A stretch of DNA of 64,000 nucleotides from Pseudogemmobacter faecipullorum (GCF_020539525.1 NZ_JACDXX010000008.1:124001-188000); one strand, 5' to 3'; numbered from the stretch's first letter, positions 1-11,460 are shown. Program-made: numbers and translations. The notes: generated by a model from the letters alone, not told the origin.

Positions 1-1
1 C

Positions 2-130
2 GCCTGCCTGCTCGGCTATCTCGATTTCCGCTTCCCCGAGAAAGACTGGCGCAGCGCCCATCCGCGTCTGAGCGCATGGTTCGCCGAAGTCAGCGCCCGC
101 CCGTCGATGCAGGACAGCTTCCCGGCCTGA
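2..130 (+). CDS. glutathione S-transferase family protein, C-terminal end (partial)
   Basis: The first 42 codons visible in the window read into a stop at 128-130. The peptide has the sequence LLGYLDFRFPEKDWRS followed by HPRLSAWFAEVSARPSM, which is the usual last helix of bacterial glutathione S-transferases (the FPEx(D/E)WR and HPxLxxWxxxxxxRPS pattern). The N-terminal thioredoxin-like domain and most of the helical domain lie upstream of the window, so the substrate cannot be judged. A strong hairpin follows the stop. Confidence 0.7.
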   Translation, partial: ACLLGYLDFRFPEKDWRSAHPRLSAWFAEVSARPSMQDSFPA

Positions 131-146
131 GCCGCGACAGCAAACA

Positions 147-173
147 GGCTGAGACAGGGCTCCTGTCTCAGCC
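147..173. terminator. bidirectional intrinsic terminator-like hairpin
   Basis: GGCTGAGACAGG (147-158) and CCTGTCTCAGCC (162-173) form a perfect 12-bp stem with a 3-nt loop. It lies between the stop of the plus-strand glutathione transferase and the stop of the minus-strand racemase-like gene, so it can serve both converging units. Confidence 0.75.
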
Positions 174-189
174 TCAGAACCCGTTAAAT

Positions 190-927
190 TCAGTAATTAC
201 CGATATAGGCCCGGCGACGGCCCGCGGCGCGGACGTAATCGGTCATGGTCACAAAATCGAAGACCGGCCGGCCAGTGGCTTTCTGCACCGCCGCCGCATA
301 GGGCGGCAGGTTCGAGCATTCGAGCAAAATCGCACCGATGGCCGGATGGGCGGCGCAGAGATCGAGCGCCGCGCCGACGACTTCGGCCTCAATAGCGTCA
401 CTGTCGAGCGTATCGGTCTCATCAAGAATCGGGGCGCGGAAATTCGGGCAATGCTCAAGACCGGTTACATGCACCGGCAGCCGCGCCGCCGGATAAGCTT
501 TTTCCAGCAGTTCCGGCGTCAGGCGCCGCTTATTGGCACAGACAATGCCCACCGCCTGATCCGGCCCCAGCAGCGAGGCGATGAAGGGCAGCTGCAGCAG
601 CGAGGAGAGCATCACAGGGATCTTCACCGCCGCCGCGACCTGCTCCTGGAAATGCATCATATAGCCGCAATCGCTGGTGATCGCGGTCACGCCCGCATCC
701 TCAAGCGCCCGGGCGGTCTCGATCACCTTATCGGTCAGCGTCAGATCGCCCTGCTCGATCAGGCGCTCCAGCGTGACATCGGGCACGGTGCGAAACAGCA
801 CCGGATAGGCATAGGTGCTGGCATTGCCGACATCGCCAGGGATGAAAGGCGTCCGGCAGTCGATCAGCAGAATGCCGATATCATGGCCATAGGATTCTGC
901 ATTCGGGCGGGTTTTATAGATCGGCAT
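190..927 (-). CDS. aspartate/glutamate racemase family protein
   Basis: A 245-residue protein of the Asp/Glu/hydantoin racemase superfamily. Two cysteines lie in the expected contexts of the acid/base pair: TSDCGYMM in the first half and LLECSNLPP in the second. The N-terminal stretch HDIGILLIDCRTPFIPGDVGN is typical of the subgroup often annotated only as aspartate/glutamate racemase family. It follows the PotABCD-type importer on the same strand, but a strong hairpin lies between them, so it may be partly separate. A role in processing the imported substrate is an inference from position; the true substrate (amino acid, hydantoin or maleate-like acid) is not visible. Confidence 0.8.
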   Translation of the reverse strand: MPIYKTRPNAESYGHDIGILLIDCRTPFIPGDVGNASTYAYPVLFRTVPDVTLERLIEQGDLTLTDKVIETARALEDAGVTAITSDCGYMMHFQEQVAAAVKIPVMLSSLLQLPFIASLLGPDQAVGIVCANKRRLTPELLEKAYPAARLPVHVTGLEHCPNFRAPILDETDTLDSDAIEAEVVGAALDLCAAHPAIGAILLECSNLPPYAAAVQKATGRPVFDFVTMTDYVRAAGRRRAYIGNY

Positions 928-964
928 GGAAGATCCCTGAAAGGCGAAGAGTGGTAAAGGGGAA

Positions 965-988
965 CCGCCCCGGCTCTCGCCGGGGCGG
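965..988 (-). terminator. intrinsic terminator-like hairpin after the PotABCD-type operon
   Basis: CCGCCCCGGC (965-974) and GCCGGGGCGG (979-988) form a perfect 10-bp GC stem with a TCTC loop. It lies just after the permease stop at 1009 and before the racemase-like start at 927 in minus-strand reading. It would end the transporter transcript or attenuate transcription into the racemase gene. Confidence 0.65.
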
Positions 989-1008
989 GCAGGCCGGGGC
1001 GCGGGCCT

Positions 1009-1812
1009 CTAGCCTTCAAGGCGCTGCTTTTGCTTCTCGGCCCGGTTCTGCAGCCAGAGCATGACGATCAGCAATAGCGTCGACAGCAGAATCAGCATCG
1101 TCGCAACCGCCGCAATCGTCGGGGACAATTGCTCACGCACGCCGCTCCACATCTGCTTGGGCAGGGTGCGCTCCTCCGATCCGGTCAGGAACAAGGCCAC
1201 CACCACCTCATCAAACGAGGTGGCAAAGGCGAAAAGCGCGCCTGAAAACACCCCCGGCGCAATCATCGGCAGCATGATCTGCAGGGTCGCAGTATGCGGG
1301 CGGGCACCGAGATTAGCGGCAGCGCGCATCAGATTATAGTCAAACCCCGCCAGCGAGGCACTGACCGTGATCAGCACGAAGGGCGCCCCAAGCGCGGTAT
1401 GGGCCAGGATCAGGCCGGTCAGGCTGTTCAGCAGCCCCACCGCAGCAAAGGCATAATAAATGCCAACCGCCGAGACCACGATCGGCACGATCATCGGCGA
1501 GATCAGAATGGCCATGATCAGACCACGGACCGGACATTCCTTTCGCGCCAGGCCAATCGCCGCCAGTGTACCGAGGAAAGTCGCGAGGATAGTCGCGCAG
1601 ACTGCGACGATCAGGCTGTTCTTCAGCGACATCAGCCAGACATTTGAGGTGAAAAATTCCTCATACCAGCGCAGCGACAGGCCTGGCATCGGATAGGTGA
1701 AGAAGGGCTCGGAATTGAACGACAGCGGCATGATCGCCAGGATCGGCGCGATCAGAAACAGAACCACCAGGCCGCCGGTCAGCCAGAGCAGGACAGAATA
1801 GCGCTGTGTCAT
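1009..1812 (-). CDS. spermidine/putrescine-type ABC transporter permease (PotC-like)
   Basis: An inner-membrane permease of 267 residues with about six hydrophobic segments. The binding-protein-dependent transport EAA loop is seen as LMRAAANLGARPHTATLQIM, followed by LPMIAPGVFSGALFAFATSFDE, as in PotC/YdcV proteins. Its start overlaps the stop of the upstream permease by one base (TGATG), which points to translational coupling. It would form the channel with the 410-residue permease and be driven by the ATPase at 4147-5232. The cargo is unknown: polyamine-type importers of alphaproteobacteria also carry amino acids and opine-like compounds. Confidence 0.88.
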   Translation of the reverse strand: MTQRYSVLLWLTGGLVVLFLIAPILAIMPLSFNSEPFFTYPMPGLSLRWYEEFFTSNVWLMSLKNSLIVAVCATILATFLGTLAAIGLARKECPVRGLIMAILISPMIVPIVVSAVGIYYAFAAVGLLNSLTGLILAHTALGAPFVLITVSASLAGFDYNLMRAAANLGARPHTATLQIMLPMIAPGVFSGALFAFATSFDEVVVALFLTGSEERTLPKQMWSGVREQLSPTIAAVATMLILLSTLLLIVMLWLQNRAEKQKQRLEG

Positions 1813-3044
1813 CAGCCAACCCTCAGTTTCTGGATGCCAACGAGGCGGTTGTAAATCACATAGAGCAGCAGAACAGCCGCCACGAGGATCGCACTCAGCG
1901 CCGCCGCCATGCCCCAGTTGGTGACCTGATTGGCGTAATAGGCGATGAAATAGCTGATCATCTGATCCTTCGGACCACCGACAAGCGCCGGGGTGATGTA
2001 ATAGCCAAGCGCGAGGATGAACACGAGCAGCGCACCGGCACTGACCCCGGGCATGGTCATCGGCAGATAGACCCGCCAGAAGGTGGCGAAGGGGCGTGCC
2101 CCGAGCGAGGCTGCGGCGCGGGTATAGACCGGCGGAATGCTCTTCATCACGCTGTAGATCGGCAGGATCATGAAGGGCAGCAGGATATGGGTCATGGCAA
2201 TGACTACGCCGATGCGGTTGTAAATCAGCTCAAGCGGGGCATTGGGATCGATCAGGCCCATCCAGGCCAGCAGGGTATTGACCACACCCCGGCTCTGCAG
2301 CAGCACCACCCAGGCACTGGTGCGCACCAGCAGCGAGGTCCAGAACGGCAGCAGCACCAGGATCAGCAACAGGCTGGCCTTAAAGCCTTTGGCCCGGCTC
2401 ATCAGCGCGGCCAGCGGATAGCCGAGCAGCAGACACATCAGCGTCACCGAAAGGCTGACGGTAAAGGTGCGGCTCAGCACCTCAAGGTTCAGCGCCTCGG
2501 CCTCGGGCACGGCCCCGATCGCCCCGCTTTCGTTGCGCTGGAGATCCAGCGCCGCCAGCAGATAGAAATCGGTCACTGCAGGAATGGCACGCTGCAAAGC
2601 CGTCAGATAACGCGGCGTGGCCCAGGCCGGATCGGTTTCGATCATGCCGGCGGCAAAGGGCGCGGTGGCGCTGCGGGCATGGCGGGCGGTGGCGATGAAT
2701 TTTGAGCGCATGCCCGGGATGGTATAGTTCAGCTGTTTCGCAAGCTCGGCCACCTTTTCTTTCGGGGCCTGCTGCAGATCCCCGGCCAGGGCCGCGAAGA
2801 AAGGCTCCTCCGGAGCCGAGATCCCATCCCACTCCGCCAGGATGGCGGCGGTACGCGGCAGAAGCTCTGCCGCGTTTCCATTGTCAACTGCCCTGAGGAA
2901 CAGGATGCCGATCGGCAGCAGAAAGACCAGCGTGAGCAAGGCCATGAGAGGGGCCACCAGCGCAAGCGCCCGAAGGCCTGCACGCCGGTTGGCCCGCTTC
3001 ATCTGCTGTGCAATTTCGGTCTTTCCACCGCCTGCAGAGATCAT
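1812..3044 (-). CDS. spermidine/putrescine-type ABC transporter permease (PotB-like), long form
   Basis: A permease of about 410 residues, longer than the usual 280-300 of PotB. After the first membrane helix (around residues 25-50) it carries an inserted periplasmic stretch of roughly 110 residues before the canonical core. The EAA loop reads YTRAAASLGARPFATFWRVY. I chose the ATG at 3044 because it overlaps the stop of the binding-protein gene as ATGA. An ATG at 3056 in the same frame is also possible. The long-loop form is known from several alphaproteobacterial Pot-like systems. It pairs with the PotC-like permease. Confidence 0.85.
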   Translation of the reverse strand: MISAGGGKTEIAQQMKRANRRAGLRALALVAPLMALLTLVFLLPIGILFLRAVDNGNAAELLPRTAAILAEWDGISAPEEPFFAALAGDLQQAPKEKVAELAKQLNYTIPGMRSKFIATARHARSATAPFAAGMIETDPAWATPRYLTALQRAIPAVTDFYLLAALDLQRNESGAIGAVPEAEALNLEVLSRTFTVSLSVTLMCLLLGYPLAALMSRAKGFKASLLLILVLLPFWTSLLVRTSAWVVLLQSRGVVNTLLAWMGLIDPNAPLELIYNRIGVVIAMTHILLPFMILPIYSVMKSIPPVYTRAAASLGARPFATFWRVYLPMTMPGVSAGALLVFILALGYYITPALVGGPKDQMISYFIAYYANQVTNWGMAAALSAILVAAVLLLYVIYNRLVGIQKLRVG

Positions 3045-4090
3045 TGCGCCAGCCACTTATTGAAGCGTTCGGTCAGCTCTTCATCATGGTTGGCCCAGAA
3101 TTCGGCATCCACCACAAAGGCGTTTTCCATATTCTGCGGGGCGGTCGGCAGTTCGGCCAGGATCTCAGCCGGAACTTCGGCAATGGCTGAAAGCAGGGTC
3201 GGCCCATGCGGCAGCTCGCCCGCCTGGACAACCATTGGCGCCGGCTGCAGCGTCGAGGCGATGAATCTATCGGCGAGCTCAGAATTCTTGCCGCCCACCG
3301 GTTTGGCCCAGAGGTTGAAATCCATCCCCTGCCCGTCCCAGACGATTTTGAAATTCTTGCCGCTGTTGTGGATCGCGTCATAGATCCGGCCATTCCAGGC
3401 CGTCGACATCGCCACTTCGCCATCAGCCAGCAGCTGCGGCGGCTGCGCCCCGGCGCTCCACCAGACTTTCACATCGCCTTTGATGGTGTCGAGCTTGGCG
3501 AAAGCGCGGTCCACGCCCTCGGGGGTCGAGAGCACCTCATAGACTTCGGCCGCCGGGACGCCGTCACCGATCAGCGCCATCTCAAGCGTGGTCTTCGGGG
3601 CTTTGCGCATCGCGCGCGGGCCAGGGAATTTGGCGGTGTCGAAGAAATCCACCATGGTCTGCGGACCACCCTGGGGGAATTTATCAACATCATAGGCAAA
3701 GATCGTGCCGAAAACGATGGTGGCGACGGCGCAATCCATCGCCGCGCCCGGGACATAGCCCTCGCGGCCGCCGATTTTGTCGTAATCGATCTCTTCCAGC
3801 CAGCCCTCGTCACAGCCCTGCAGCGCATGGCCCGGCTCGACATCGACCACATCCCAGGTGATCTGGCCGGTCTCAACCATGCCCTTCAGCCGCGCGGTCG
3901 AGCCATCCCATTCATCTTGCAGGATCTCGACCCCGGTCGCGGCGGTGAAGGGTTTGTAAAACGCCGTTTCCTGGCTTTTAGCATAGGCCCCGCCATAGGA
4001 GGTGACGGTCAGCGGCCCCTCGGCCAGGGCCAGACCGGCGCTGGTCACCAGCGCCGTCGCGGAAAGCGCGGCGGTCAGAAAGGATTTCAT
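3041..4090 (-). CDS. ABC transporter periplasmic binding protein (PotD-like)
   Basis: A 349-residue secreted solute-binding protein. It starts with a Sec signal peptide (MKSFLTAALSATALVTSAGLA, cleavage near LALAEG) and continues with VTSYGGAYAKSQETAFYKPF, the hallmark start of PotD/YdcS-like proteins. Later comes VWWSAGAQPPQLLADGEVAM, the usual second-lobe motif. It lies between the ATPase and the permeases in one minus-strand operon. The ligand cannot be read from the sequence. The MocR regulator and the racemase nearby favour an amine or amino acid over a simple polyamine, but this is only inference. Confidence 0.88.
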   Translation of the reverse strand: MKSFLTAALSATALVTSAGLALAEGPLTVTSYGGAYAKSQETAFYKPFTAATGVEILQDEWDGSTARLKGMVETGQITWDVVDVEPGHALQGCDEGWLEEIDYDKIGGREGYVPGAAMDCAVATIVFGTIFAYDVDKFPQGGPQTMVDFFDTAKFPGPRAMRKAPKTTLEMALIGDGVPAAEVYEVLSTPEGVDRAFAKLDTIKGDVKVWWSAGAQPPQLLADGEVAMSTAWNGRIYDAIHNSGKNFKIVWDGQGMDFNLWAKPVGGKNSELADRFIASTLQPAPMVVQAGELPHGPTLLSAIAEVPAEILAELPTAPQNMENAFVVDAEFWANHDEELTERFNKWLAQ

Positions 4091-4146
4091 GCAATTCCCC
4101 GTTGCTGTTGTTGGTCTTTGTGGTTGTCAGTAGAAAAAGCCCGGGC

Positions 4147-5232
4147 TCAGGCCTGCGGCAGGGCCCGGCAATGATCGGCGCGCCAGCCGATGCTGACATT
4201 GCTGCCCGCCGTAAGCGGTGCATCCAGGCTTCCGGCCGGAACCTTGATCTGAATGCCCTCGCTGCCCAGAAGGCTGATGCGCAGACGCAGGTGATCGCCG
4301 TGATAGATCACCTCATCGAGCCTGGCCCCGAACTGGTTTTCCAGGCCGGACCCGGCCGATCCTGGCAGCATCCTCTCGGGGCGCACCACCACCGCCGCTT
4401 TGCCGCCCATGACCAGCCCCTTGCCACAGCCCGCCCGGATGGTCGCACCATCCGCGCAGCGCAGCACACAGCTCTCGCCGTCAAGCGCGACAATCTCGCC
4501 GGAGAATGTGTTATTCTCCCCGACAAAACCGGCGACAAACAGATTGTCCGGCATCTCATAGAGCCGGTCGGGCGGCGCAACCTGCTGCAATATACCATCG
4601 CTGAAGACACCCACCCGGTCCGACATGGTCAGCGCTTCGCTCTGGTCATGGGTGACATAGACGATATTGATGCCGAGCCGGTCATGCAGATGTTTGATCT
4701 CCAGCTGCATATGCTCGCGCAGCTGCTTGTCCAGCGCGCCGAGCGGTTCATCCATCAAGATCAGCCGGGGCTCAAACACCAGGGCGCGCGCCAGAGCGAT
4801 ACGCTGCTGCTGCCCGCCAGAAAGCTGCGCAGGTTTTCGGCCCTCGAAGCCCGACATTCGAACCATATCAAGGGCTTTGCGCACCCGCTGCGTCACTTCC
4901 GAGCGGTTCATCCGGCGCATTTTCAGCGGAAAAGCGACGTTTTCGCCCACGGTCATATGCGGGAAAAGCGCATAGTTCTGGAACACCATGCCGATGTTAC
5001 GGTCATAGGCCGGAACCTTTTCAATATGCTGACCGCCGAGCAGGATCGAGCCCGAGGTCGGGGTCTCAAACCCGGCCAGCATCATCAGGGTCGTGGTTTT
5101 ACCCGAGCCTGACGGGCCAAGAAGCGTCAGAAATTCTCCCTCGGCAATATCCAGATCCAGACCGCGTACAACGTAGTTGATGCCATCATAAGACTTCCGG
5201 ACGGATTCAAATGCGATGAAGCGGTCTTGCAC
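4147..5232 (-). CDS. ABC transporter ATP-binding protein (PotA-like)
   Basis: The ATPase of the PotABCD-type importer, first gene of the minus-strand operon. Walker A is GPSGSGKTTTL, the signature is QLSGGQQQR, Walker B is LILMDEPLGALD and the switch His is in YVTHDQSEAL. A C-terminal TOBE-like region follows (about residues 240-360). I set the start at the GTG at 5232 because GAGGGGAG lies 7 bases upstream; an in-frame ATG at 5271 would add 13 residues. All catalytic motifs are intact. Confidence 0.87.
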   Translation of the reverse strand: MQDRFIAFESVRKSYDGINYVVRGLDLDIAEGEFLTLLGPSGSGKTTTLMMLAGFETPTSGSILLGGQHIEKVPAYDRNIGMVFQNYALFPHMTVGENVAFPLKMRRMNRSEVTQRVRKALDMVRMSGFEGRKPAQLSGGQQQRIALARALVFEPRLILMDEPLGALDKQLREHMQLEIKHLHDRLGINIVYVTHDQSEALTMSDRVGVFSDGILQQVAPPDRLYEMPDNLFVAGFVGENNTFSGEIVALDGESCVLRCADGATIRAGCGKGLVMGGKAAVVVRPERMLPGSAGSGLENQFGARLDEVIYHGDHLRLRISLLGSEGIQIKVPAGSLDAPLTAGSNVSIGWRADHCRALPQA

Positions 5233-5283
5233 GTCTGTTCTCCCCTCGCGACACCCTGAAAGATGTCTCATTTTTTTGACGAC

Positions 5284-5300
5284 ATTGTCTTGCGTACAAT
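5284..5300. promoter_or_regulatory. inverted repeat in the potA-mocR divergent promoter region
   Basis: ATTGT-N7-ACAAT lies about 50 bp upstream of the ATPase gene. Within the same 205-bp intergenic region TCTTGCG (5288-5294) recurs in inverted orientation as CGCAAGA (5393-5399). Widely spaced repeats of this kind suit MocR-type regulators. No experimental consensus is available here, so the assignment is an inference. Confidence 0.4.
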
Positions 5301-5476
5301 AACTCTGTCAAGCGGGATAAATGGACCGAAAGCAATATCCGGGATTTTTCTGATACTATTGAGTTATTTACTTGTTTATTAGAATCTCGCGTCGCAAGAT
5401 TGCTGTGGCTTTCAGGGCTCCGGATGGCAGGACAGTGGTGAATCTGCGGTCGGATGAATCAGTCTCAGGATGAAAT

Positions 5477-6856
5477 ATGCGCACAAAGGAAGGTGACGAG
5501 CAGGACAATGTTCCGGCTTATCTGCGGCTGGCCCGCGAGTTTGAGCAGCAGATCCGTGAGGGCAATCTGCCGCTCGGCAGCCAGCTGCCGGCGCAGCGCG
5601 AGCTGGCCCTGGCGCGCAATGTGCATGTCTCAACCGTAACCCGGGCCTATCGTGAGCTGCAAAAGCTGGATCTGGTCACCGGCAGCACAAGGCGGGGCAC
5701 CATCGTCACCGGCAATGGCACAATGCCGCGCGCTGACCGGGGCGGCTCCGGCGCGGCGCTGATTGATCTTACCGTGAACCGGCCCGCCTCTGATGCCTTT
5801 CTGCGGCAGCTCGAGGCAGAGATGCCCCGCCTTGCTGCCGATCCGCGTTTTGCCGAAGTCCAGGAATATCAGCTGCCCGAAGGGCCGCTCTGGGCGCGCG
5901 AAGCCGGGCAGAACTGGATTGCTCTGAACGGCTTCAGACCGCCGCTGAGTGACATCGTGCTGACCAGCGGCGCGCAGCATGCCCTGCTCGCGGTGATCTG
6001 CGGCCATATCAACCCGGGCGATACGATCGTGGCCGACCGGCTGACCTATTACGGTCTGCGCGCGCTGGCCCAGATGTTCCGCTTCCGGATTATCGGCATC
6101 GGCAGCGATCACGAGGGGCTGTCAGCCCAGGAGCTGCGCCAGCTCTGCGCCAGCCAGAGCATCAAGGCGCTGTTCGTCGTGCCGACGATGCAAAACCCGC
6201 TTGTGGTCTCGATGAGCGCTCAGCGGCGGCAGGATATTGTTGAAATTGCACGCGAATATGACCTGCTGATCATCGAGGATGACGTTTACGGCCCGCTGCA
6301 GGACAATCGTCCCCCCGCCTTCTGGCAGCTGGCGGGCGAGCGGAGCTATCACATCTCGACCCTTTCCAAGGCGCTGGCGCCGGGTCTGAGGATTGGCTGG
6401 CTCAGCTGTCCGCCCGGCCGCGCCGTCATCATGGGCGAGGCCATCCGCACCACGGCCTGGATGCCGGCCCCGCTGACCGCCCTGGTTGCGGCGCGCTGGA
6501 TCGAGGATGGCACCGCGGCGACGATCCTGCGGGCGCAGCAGGCCGAAGTTCACGCGCGCCATCAGCTGATCACCCGCGAGCTGCGCGGCTTCGATCTCGT
6601 CTCGGACCCGCGCTGCATGTTCCTGTGGCTGCGCCTGCCTGCCCCCTGGCGGGCCCAGGAATTTGCCGAAACCCTTTATGCCCAGGGCGTGTCGGTAATG
6701 CCGGCGGATGCCTTCGCCTGTGATCGTCAGCCGGTTGAACATGCGGTCCGGATTAACTTTGGCGGCGCCAGCTCGCGTGAGGCGCTGCTGCAGGCGAGCC
6801 GGATCATTGCAGCCACCCTGGTTGACCGCCCCAGATCACTGGCAGGCCGGATCTGA
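5477..6856 (+). CDS. MocR/PdxR-type transcriptional regulator (GntR DNA-binding domain fused to aminotransferase fold)
   Basis: A 459-residue protein with an N-terminal GntR winged helix (about residues 13-78; PLGSQLPAQRELALARNVHV is the recognition region). An aminotransferase class I/II-like domain fills the rest. The PLP-binding lysine is visible in STLSKALAPGLRIGW (near residue 300), with IIEDDVYG upstream of it. AGGA lies 6 bases before the ATG. It is divergent from the PotABCD-type operon, the standard arrangement for a local regulator, so it probably controls that importer in response to an amine or amino-acid ligand. It may also have residual enzyme activity, but family members are mostly regulators. 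Confidence 0.88.
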   Translation: MRTKEGDEQDNVPAYLRLAREFEQQIREGNLPLGSQLPAQRELALARNVHVSTVTRAYRELQKLDLVTGSTRRGTIVTGNGTMPRADRGGSGAALIDLTVNRPASDAFLRQLEAEMPRLAADPRFAEVQEYQLPEGPLWAREAGQNWIALNGFRPPLSDIVLTSGAQHALLAVICGHINPGDTIVADRLTYYGLRALAQMFRFRIIGIGSDHEGLSAQELRQLCASQSIKALFVVPTMQNPLVVSMSAQRRQDIVEIAREYDLLIIEDDVYGPLQDNRPPAFWQLAGERSYHISTLSKALAPGLRIGWLSCPPGRAVIMGEAIRTTAWMPAPLTALVAARWIEDGTAATILRAQQAEVHARHQLITRELRGFDLVSDPRCMFLWLRLPAPWRAQEFAETLYAQGVSVMPADAFACDRQPVEHAVRINFGGASSREALLQASRIIAATLVDRPRSLAGRI

Positions 6857-6950
6857 GGCGGTGGCCTGCGCCAAAGCCCGCGCCCGTCACGATGGTTCCG
6901 GCTCTGCGGGGCGGCGCAAGCAGCGCCTGGCGGGCTGAGCAGCGTTCTTC

Positions 6951-7970
6951 TCAGGGCAGAATACCAGCCCCTGCCACCGCAGCATGGCTGCCGCGCCGCA
7001 CCAGCTCGGTTGCCAGCAGCACACTTTCGCCCGGCCTGCCTGCGATCAGATCCTGGAGCAGCCGCGCCGCCTCTTCGCCCATCCGGCTGTGCGGCACCCG
7101 CACGGTGGTCAGCTGCGGCCAGGTGATTTCGGCAATATCAATATCGTCAAATCCGGTGATGGTGACATCTTCGGGGACACGCAGCCCCATGCCATGCGCC
7201 GCGCGCAAAGCCCCGGCTGCCAGCACATCATTGCCGCAGATCACCGCCGTAACCCGGCGATCCGCCATCAGCGCGCTAAAGGCCCCGGCCGCACTCTCCA
7301 GCCCGTAAGCCACCTCGCGCACCCCGCAAAAGCTGAGACCAGCCTGCGCCATGGCGCTGCGCGCGCCCTCGAGCCGGTCCCGTGCCCGGTCATTGCCGCT
7401 GGTTATGCCGGAAATCATCGCGATATTGCGATGGCCCAGCTCGAGCACCATGCCCACCATGGCGGCCATGCCCGACAGATTGTCGAAACCGGCATAGGGA
7501 TGCGACTCACCGCTGGACCAGGCCAGGACGTAAGGCACTTTACGCAGCGCCAGCCAGTCATAGATCGCAGGATCGCGGTCGAAACCAACCAGCAAAAGCC
7601 CGTCAGCACCACGCGCAACCAAAGCCTCAATCTGGCGCTTTTCGCGCCCGGCCTCATAACCGGATGAGGCCACCAGCAGCGCGAATTTCCCCGGCGCCAG
7701 CGCGCGTTCAAACGCATCCACCCCATGCGCGAAAACCGCATTTTCCAGCGTCGGCACTACGGCGCCGATAATGCCGGTCCGCTTTGAGGCCAGGGCTTTT
7801 GCCCCGAAATTCGGCGTGTAATTCAGCGCCCGCACCGCTGTCATGACCTTTTCGCGCGTCGCGGCCGTCACCCTGTCGGGCGCGTTCAGGCAGCGCGACA
7901 CCGTCGCGGTGGAAACCCCGGCCAGCGCCGCCACATCATCCACCGTCGCATGCGAAGTCTTTTCCGTCAC
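6951..7970 (-). CDS. LacI family transcriptional regulator
   Basis: A 339-residue repressor with an N-terminal LacI helix-turn-helix (TVDDVAALAGVSTATVSRCL), hinge region and periplasmic-binding-protein-like effector domain. It is divergent from hpsNOP, with a LacI-type operator in between (8066-8079). It is therefore the likely local regulator of DHPS catabolism, with DHPS or a downstream sulfonate as inducer (inference). C-terminal motifs such as GFDDIDIAEITWPQLTTVRV are normal for the family. Confidence 0.9.
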   Translation of the reverse strand: MTEKTSHATVDDVAALAGVSTATVSRCLNAPDRVTAATREKVMTAVRALNYTPNFGAKALASKRTGIIGAVVPTLENAVFAHGVDAFERALAPGKFALLVASSGYEAGREKRQIEALVARGADGLLLVGFDRDPAIYDWLALRKVPYVLAWSSGESHPYAGFDNLSGMAAMVGMVLELGHRNIAMISGITSGNDRARDRLEGARSAMAQAGLSFCGVREVAYGLESAAGAFSALMADRRVTAVICGNDVLAAGALRAAHGMGLRVPEDVTITGFDDIDIAEITWPQLTTVRVPHSRMGEEAARLLQDLIAGRPGESVLLATELVRRGSHAAVAGAGILP

Positions 7971-8057
7971 CTGGTCTCTCCCGGCCTGGCGGCCATCCGG
8001 GGCCCAGTTTCGCAGTCTGCGGGAATTTTGGCCAGCAGCGATCAGCGGGGCTTGTAA

Positions 8058-10217
<2,160 letters not shown>

Positions 10218-10221
<4 letters not shown>

Positions 10222-11195
10222 AGGCTCTGGTCTATACCGGCGAACGCCGGCTCGAGATGCGCGAGCTGCCCGATCCGGTCCCCGGCCCGGGTGAGGCGCT
10301 GATCCGCGTCGATGCCTCGGGCATCTGCGGCTCTGACATACACGCCTGGCTCGGCCATGATGAGCGCCGCCCGGCGCCGCTGATCCTCGGCCATGAGGTG
10401 GCGGGCACGGTGATGAGCGGCGCGATGCAGGGTCAGCGCGTCACCGTCAACCCGCTGGCAACCTGCGGCAACTGCCCGGCCTGCCTGGCCGGGCGCGACA
10501 ATCTCTGTCCCGAACGCCAGATCATCTCGATGCCGCCGCGCGAGGGCGGCTTTGCCGAATTTATCACCTCGCCCGAACGCAATCTGGTCACGATCCCTGA
10601 CAGCCTGCCAGCCAGCATTGCCTGTATGGCCGAGCCGCTGGCCTGTGGCTGGCACGGCATCCGGCTGGCCAGCCGGGCCCTGGAGGGGGCGGCAGAGCGC
10701 GCGCTGATCCTTGGCGGTGGCGCCATCGGCTTTGGGGCCGCGCTCGCGGCCCGCGCCTTCGGCACCAGGGATATCACCATCGTCGAGCCGAATCCGACCC
10801 GGCGCAGCCGCCTCTCCACGCTCGATAATTTCCGCATTACCGAAAGCGCGCCTGCCGGGCTGAACCCCGACCTGGTCGTCGATGCCGCCGGGTTTGCCGC
10901 CACCCGCCTGATCGCCTCGGATCTGGTGCGTCCGGGCGGGGTGATCGTGCATATCGGCCTCGGAGAGGCAATGGCGGGGCTGAACATCCGCCGTATGACC
11001 CTGCAGGAAATCAGCTTTATCGGCACCTATACCTATACCAGCCGCGATTTCACCGATTGCGCCAAAGCGATCAGCGAGGGAAGCCTCGGCCCCTGCAACT
11101 GGGCCGAGACCCGCGCGCTGCACGAGGGCGCCGCAGCCTTCAGTGACATCATCAGCGGCCGCATCGCCGCCCCGAAACTGGTCTTGCTGCCCTGA
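10218..11195 (+). CDS. hpsP: zinc-containing alcohol dehydrogenase, probable DHPS 2-dehydrogenase (HpsP)
   Basis: A medium-chain Zn dehydrogenase of 325 residues. The catalytic Zn ligands lie in ICGSDIHAWLGHDE and ILGHEVAG. The structural Zn site has its cysteines in CGNCPACLAGRDNLC. A Rossmann glycine motif is present as LILGGGAIGFGAA. It is slightly shorter than typical sorbitol/threonine dehydrogenases (about 345 residues). Translation is coupled to hpsO through ATGA. It is the third gene of the hps operon and the likely partner of HpsO in racemising DHPS. A hairpin at 11207-11240 ends the operon. Confidence 0.78.
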
Positions 11196-11206
11196 CCGGC
11201 CGCTGA

Positions 11207-11240
11207 TCAGACCGGCTTTGCTTCGGCAGATCCGGTCTGA
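11207..11240 (+). terminator. terminator-like hairpin after hpsNOP
   Basis: TCAGACCGG (11207-11215) pairs perfectly with CCGGTCTGA (11232-11240) around a 16-nt loop, 12 nt after the hpsP stop. There is no clear T-run downstream, so it may depend on other factors. Confidence 0.5.
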
Positions 11241-11403
11241 CCGGATTTCGTGCCGCCAGCCCGCCCGGGCGACGCCGGGTTTATGCCGCAGCCCGGGAGA
11301 GGCGTTGACCCTCTGGCCAGGCCGGGCAGCAACGCCTGCCGGGCCCTTTGCGCTGGAATACCGCCCTGCCCCCGGGAAGGGGCGGATGCGGCAGCGCCAA
11401 AAG

Positions 11404-11436
11404 CTGTGCCGCAACCGTCAGACGGCTGCGGCACAG
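11404..11436 (-). terminator. strong terminator after the YihU-like gene
   Basis: CTGTGCCGCA (11404-11413) pairs with TGCGGCACAG (11427-11436), and an inner CCGTC/GACGG pair extends the hairpin. Read on the minus strand it is followed by TTTT (11402-11399). It lies 25 nt beyond the stop of the minus-strand reductase gene. Confidence 0.75.
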
Positions 11437-11460
11437 GCAAGGTTTAAGCGATGGATCAGC

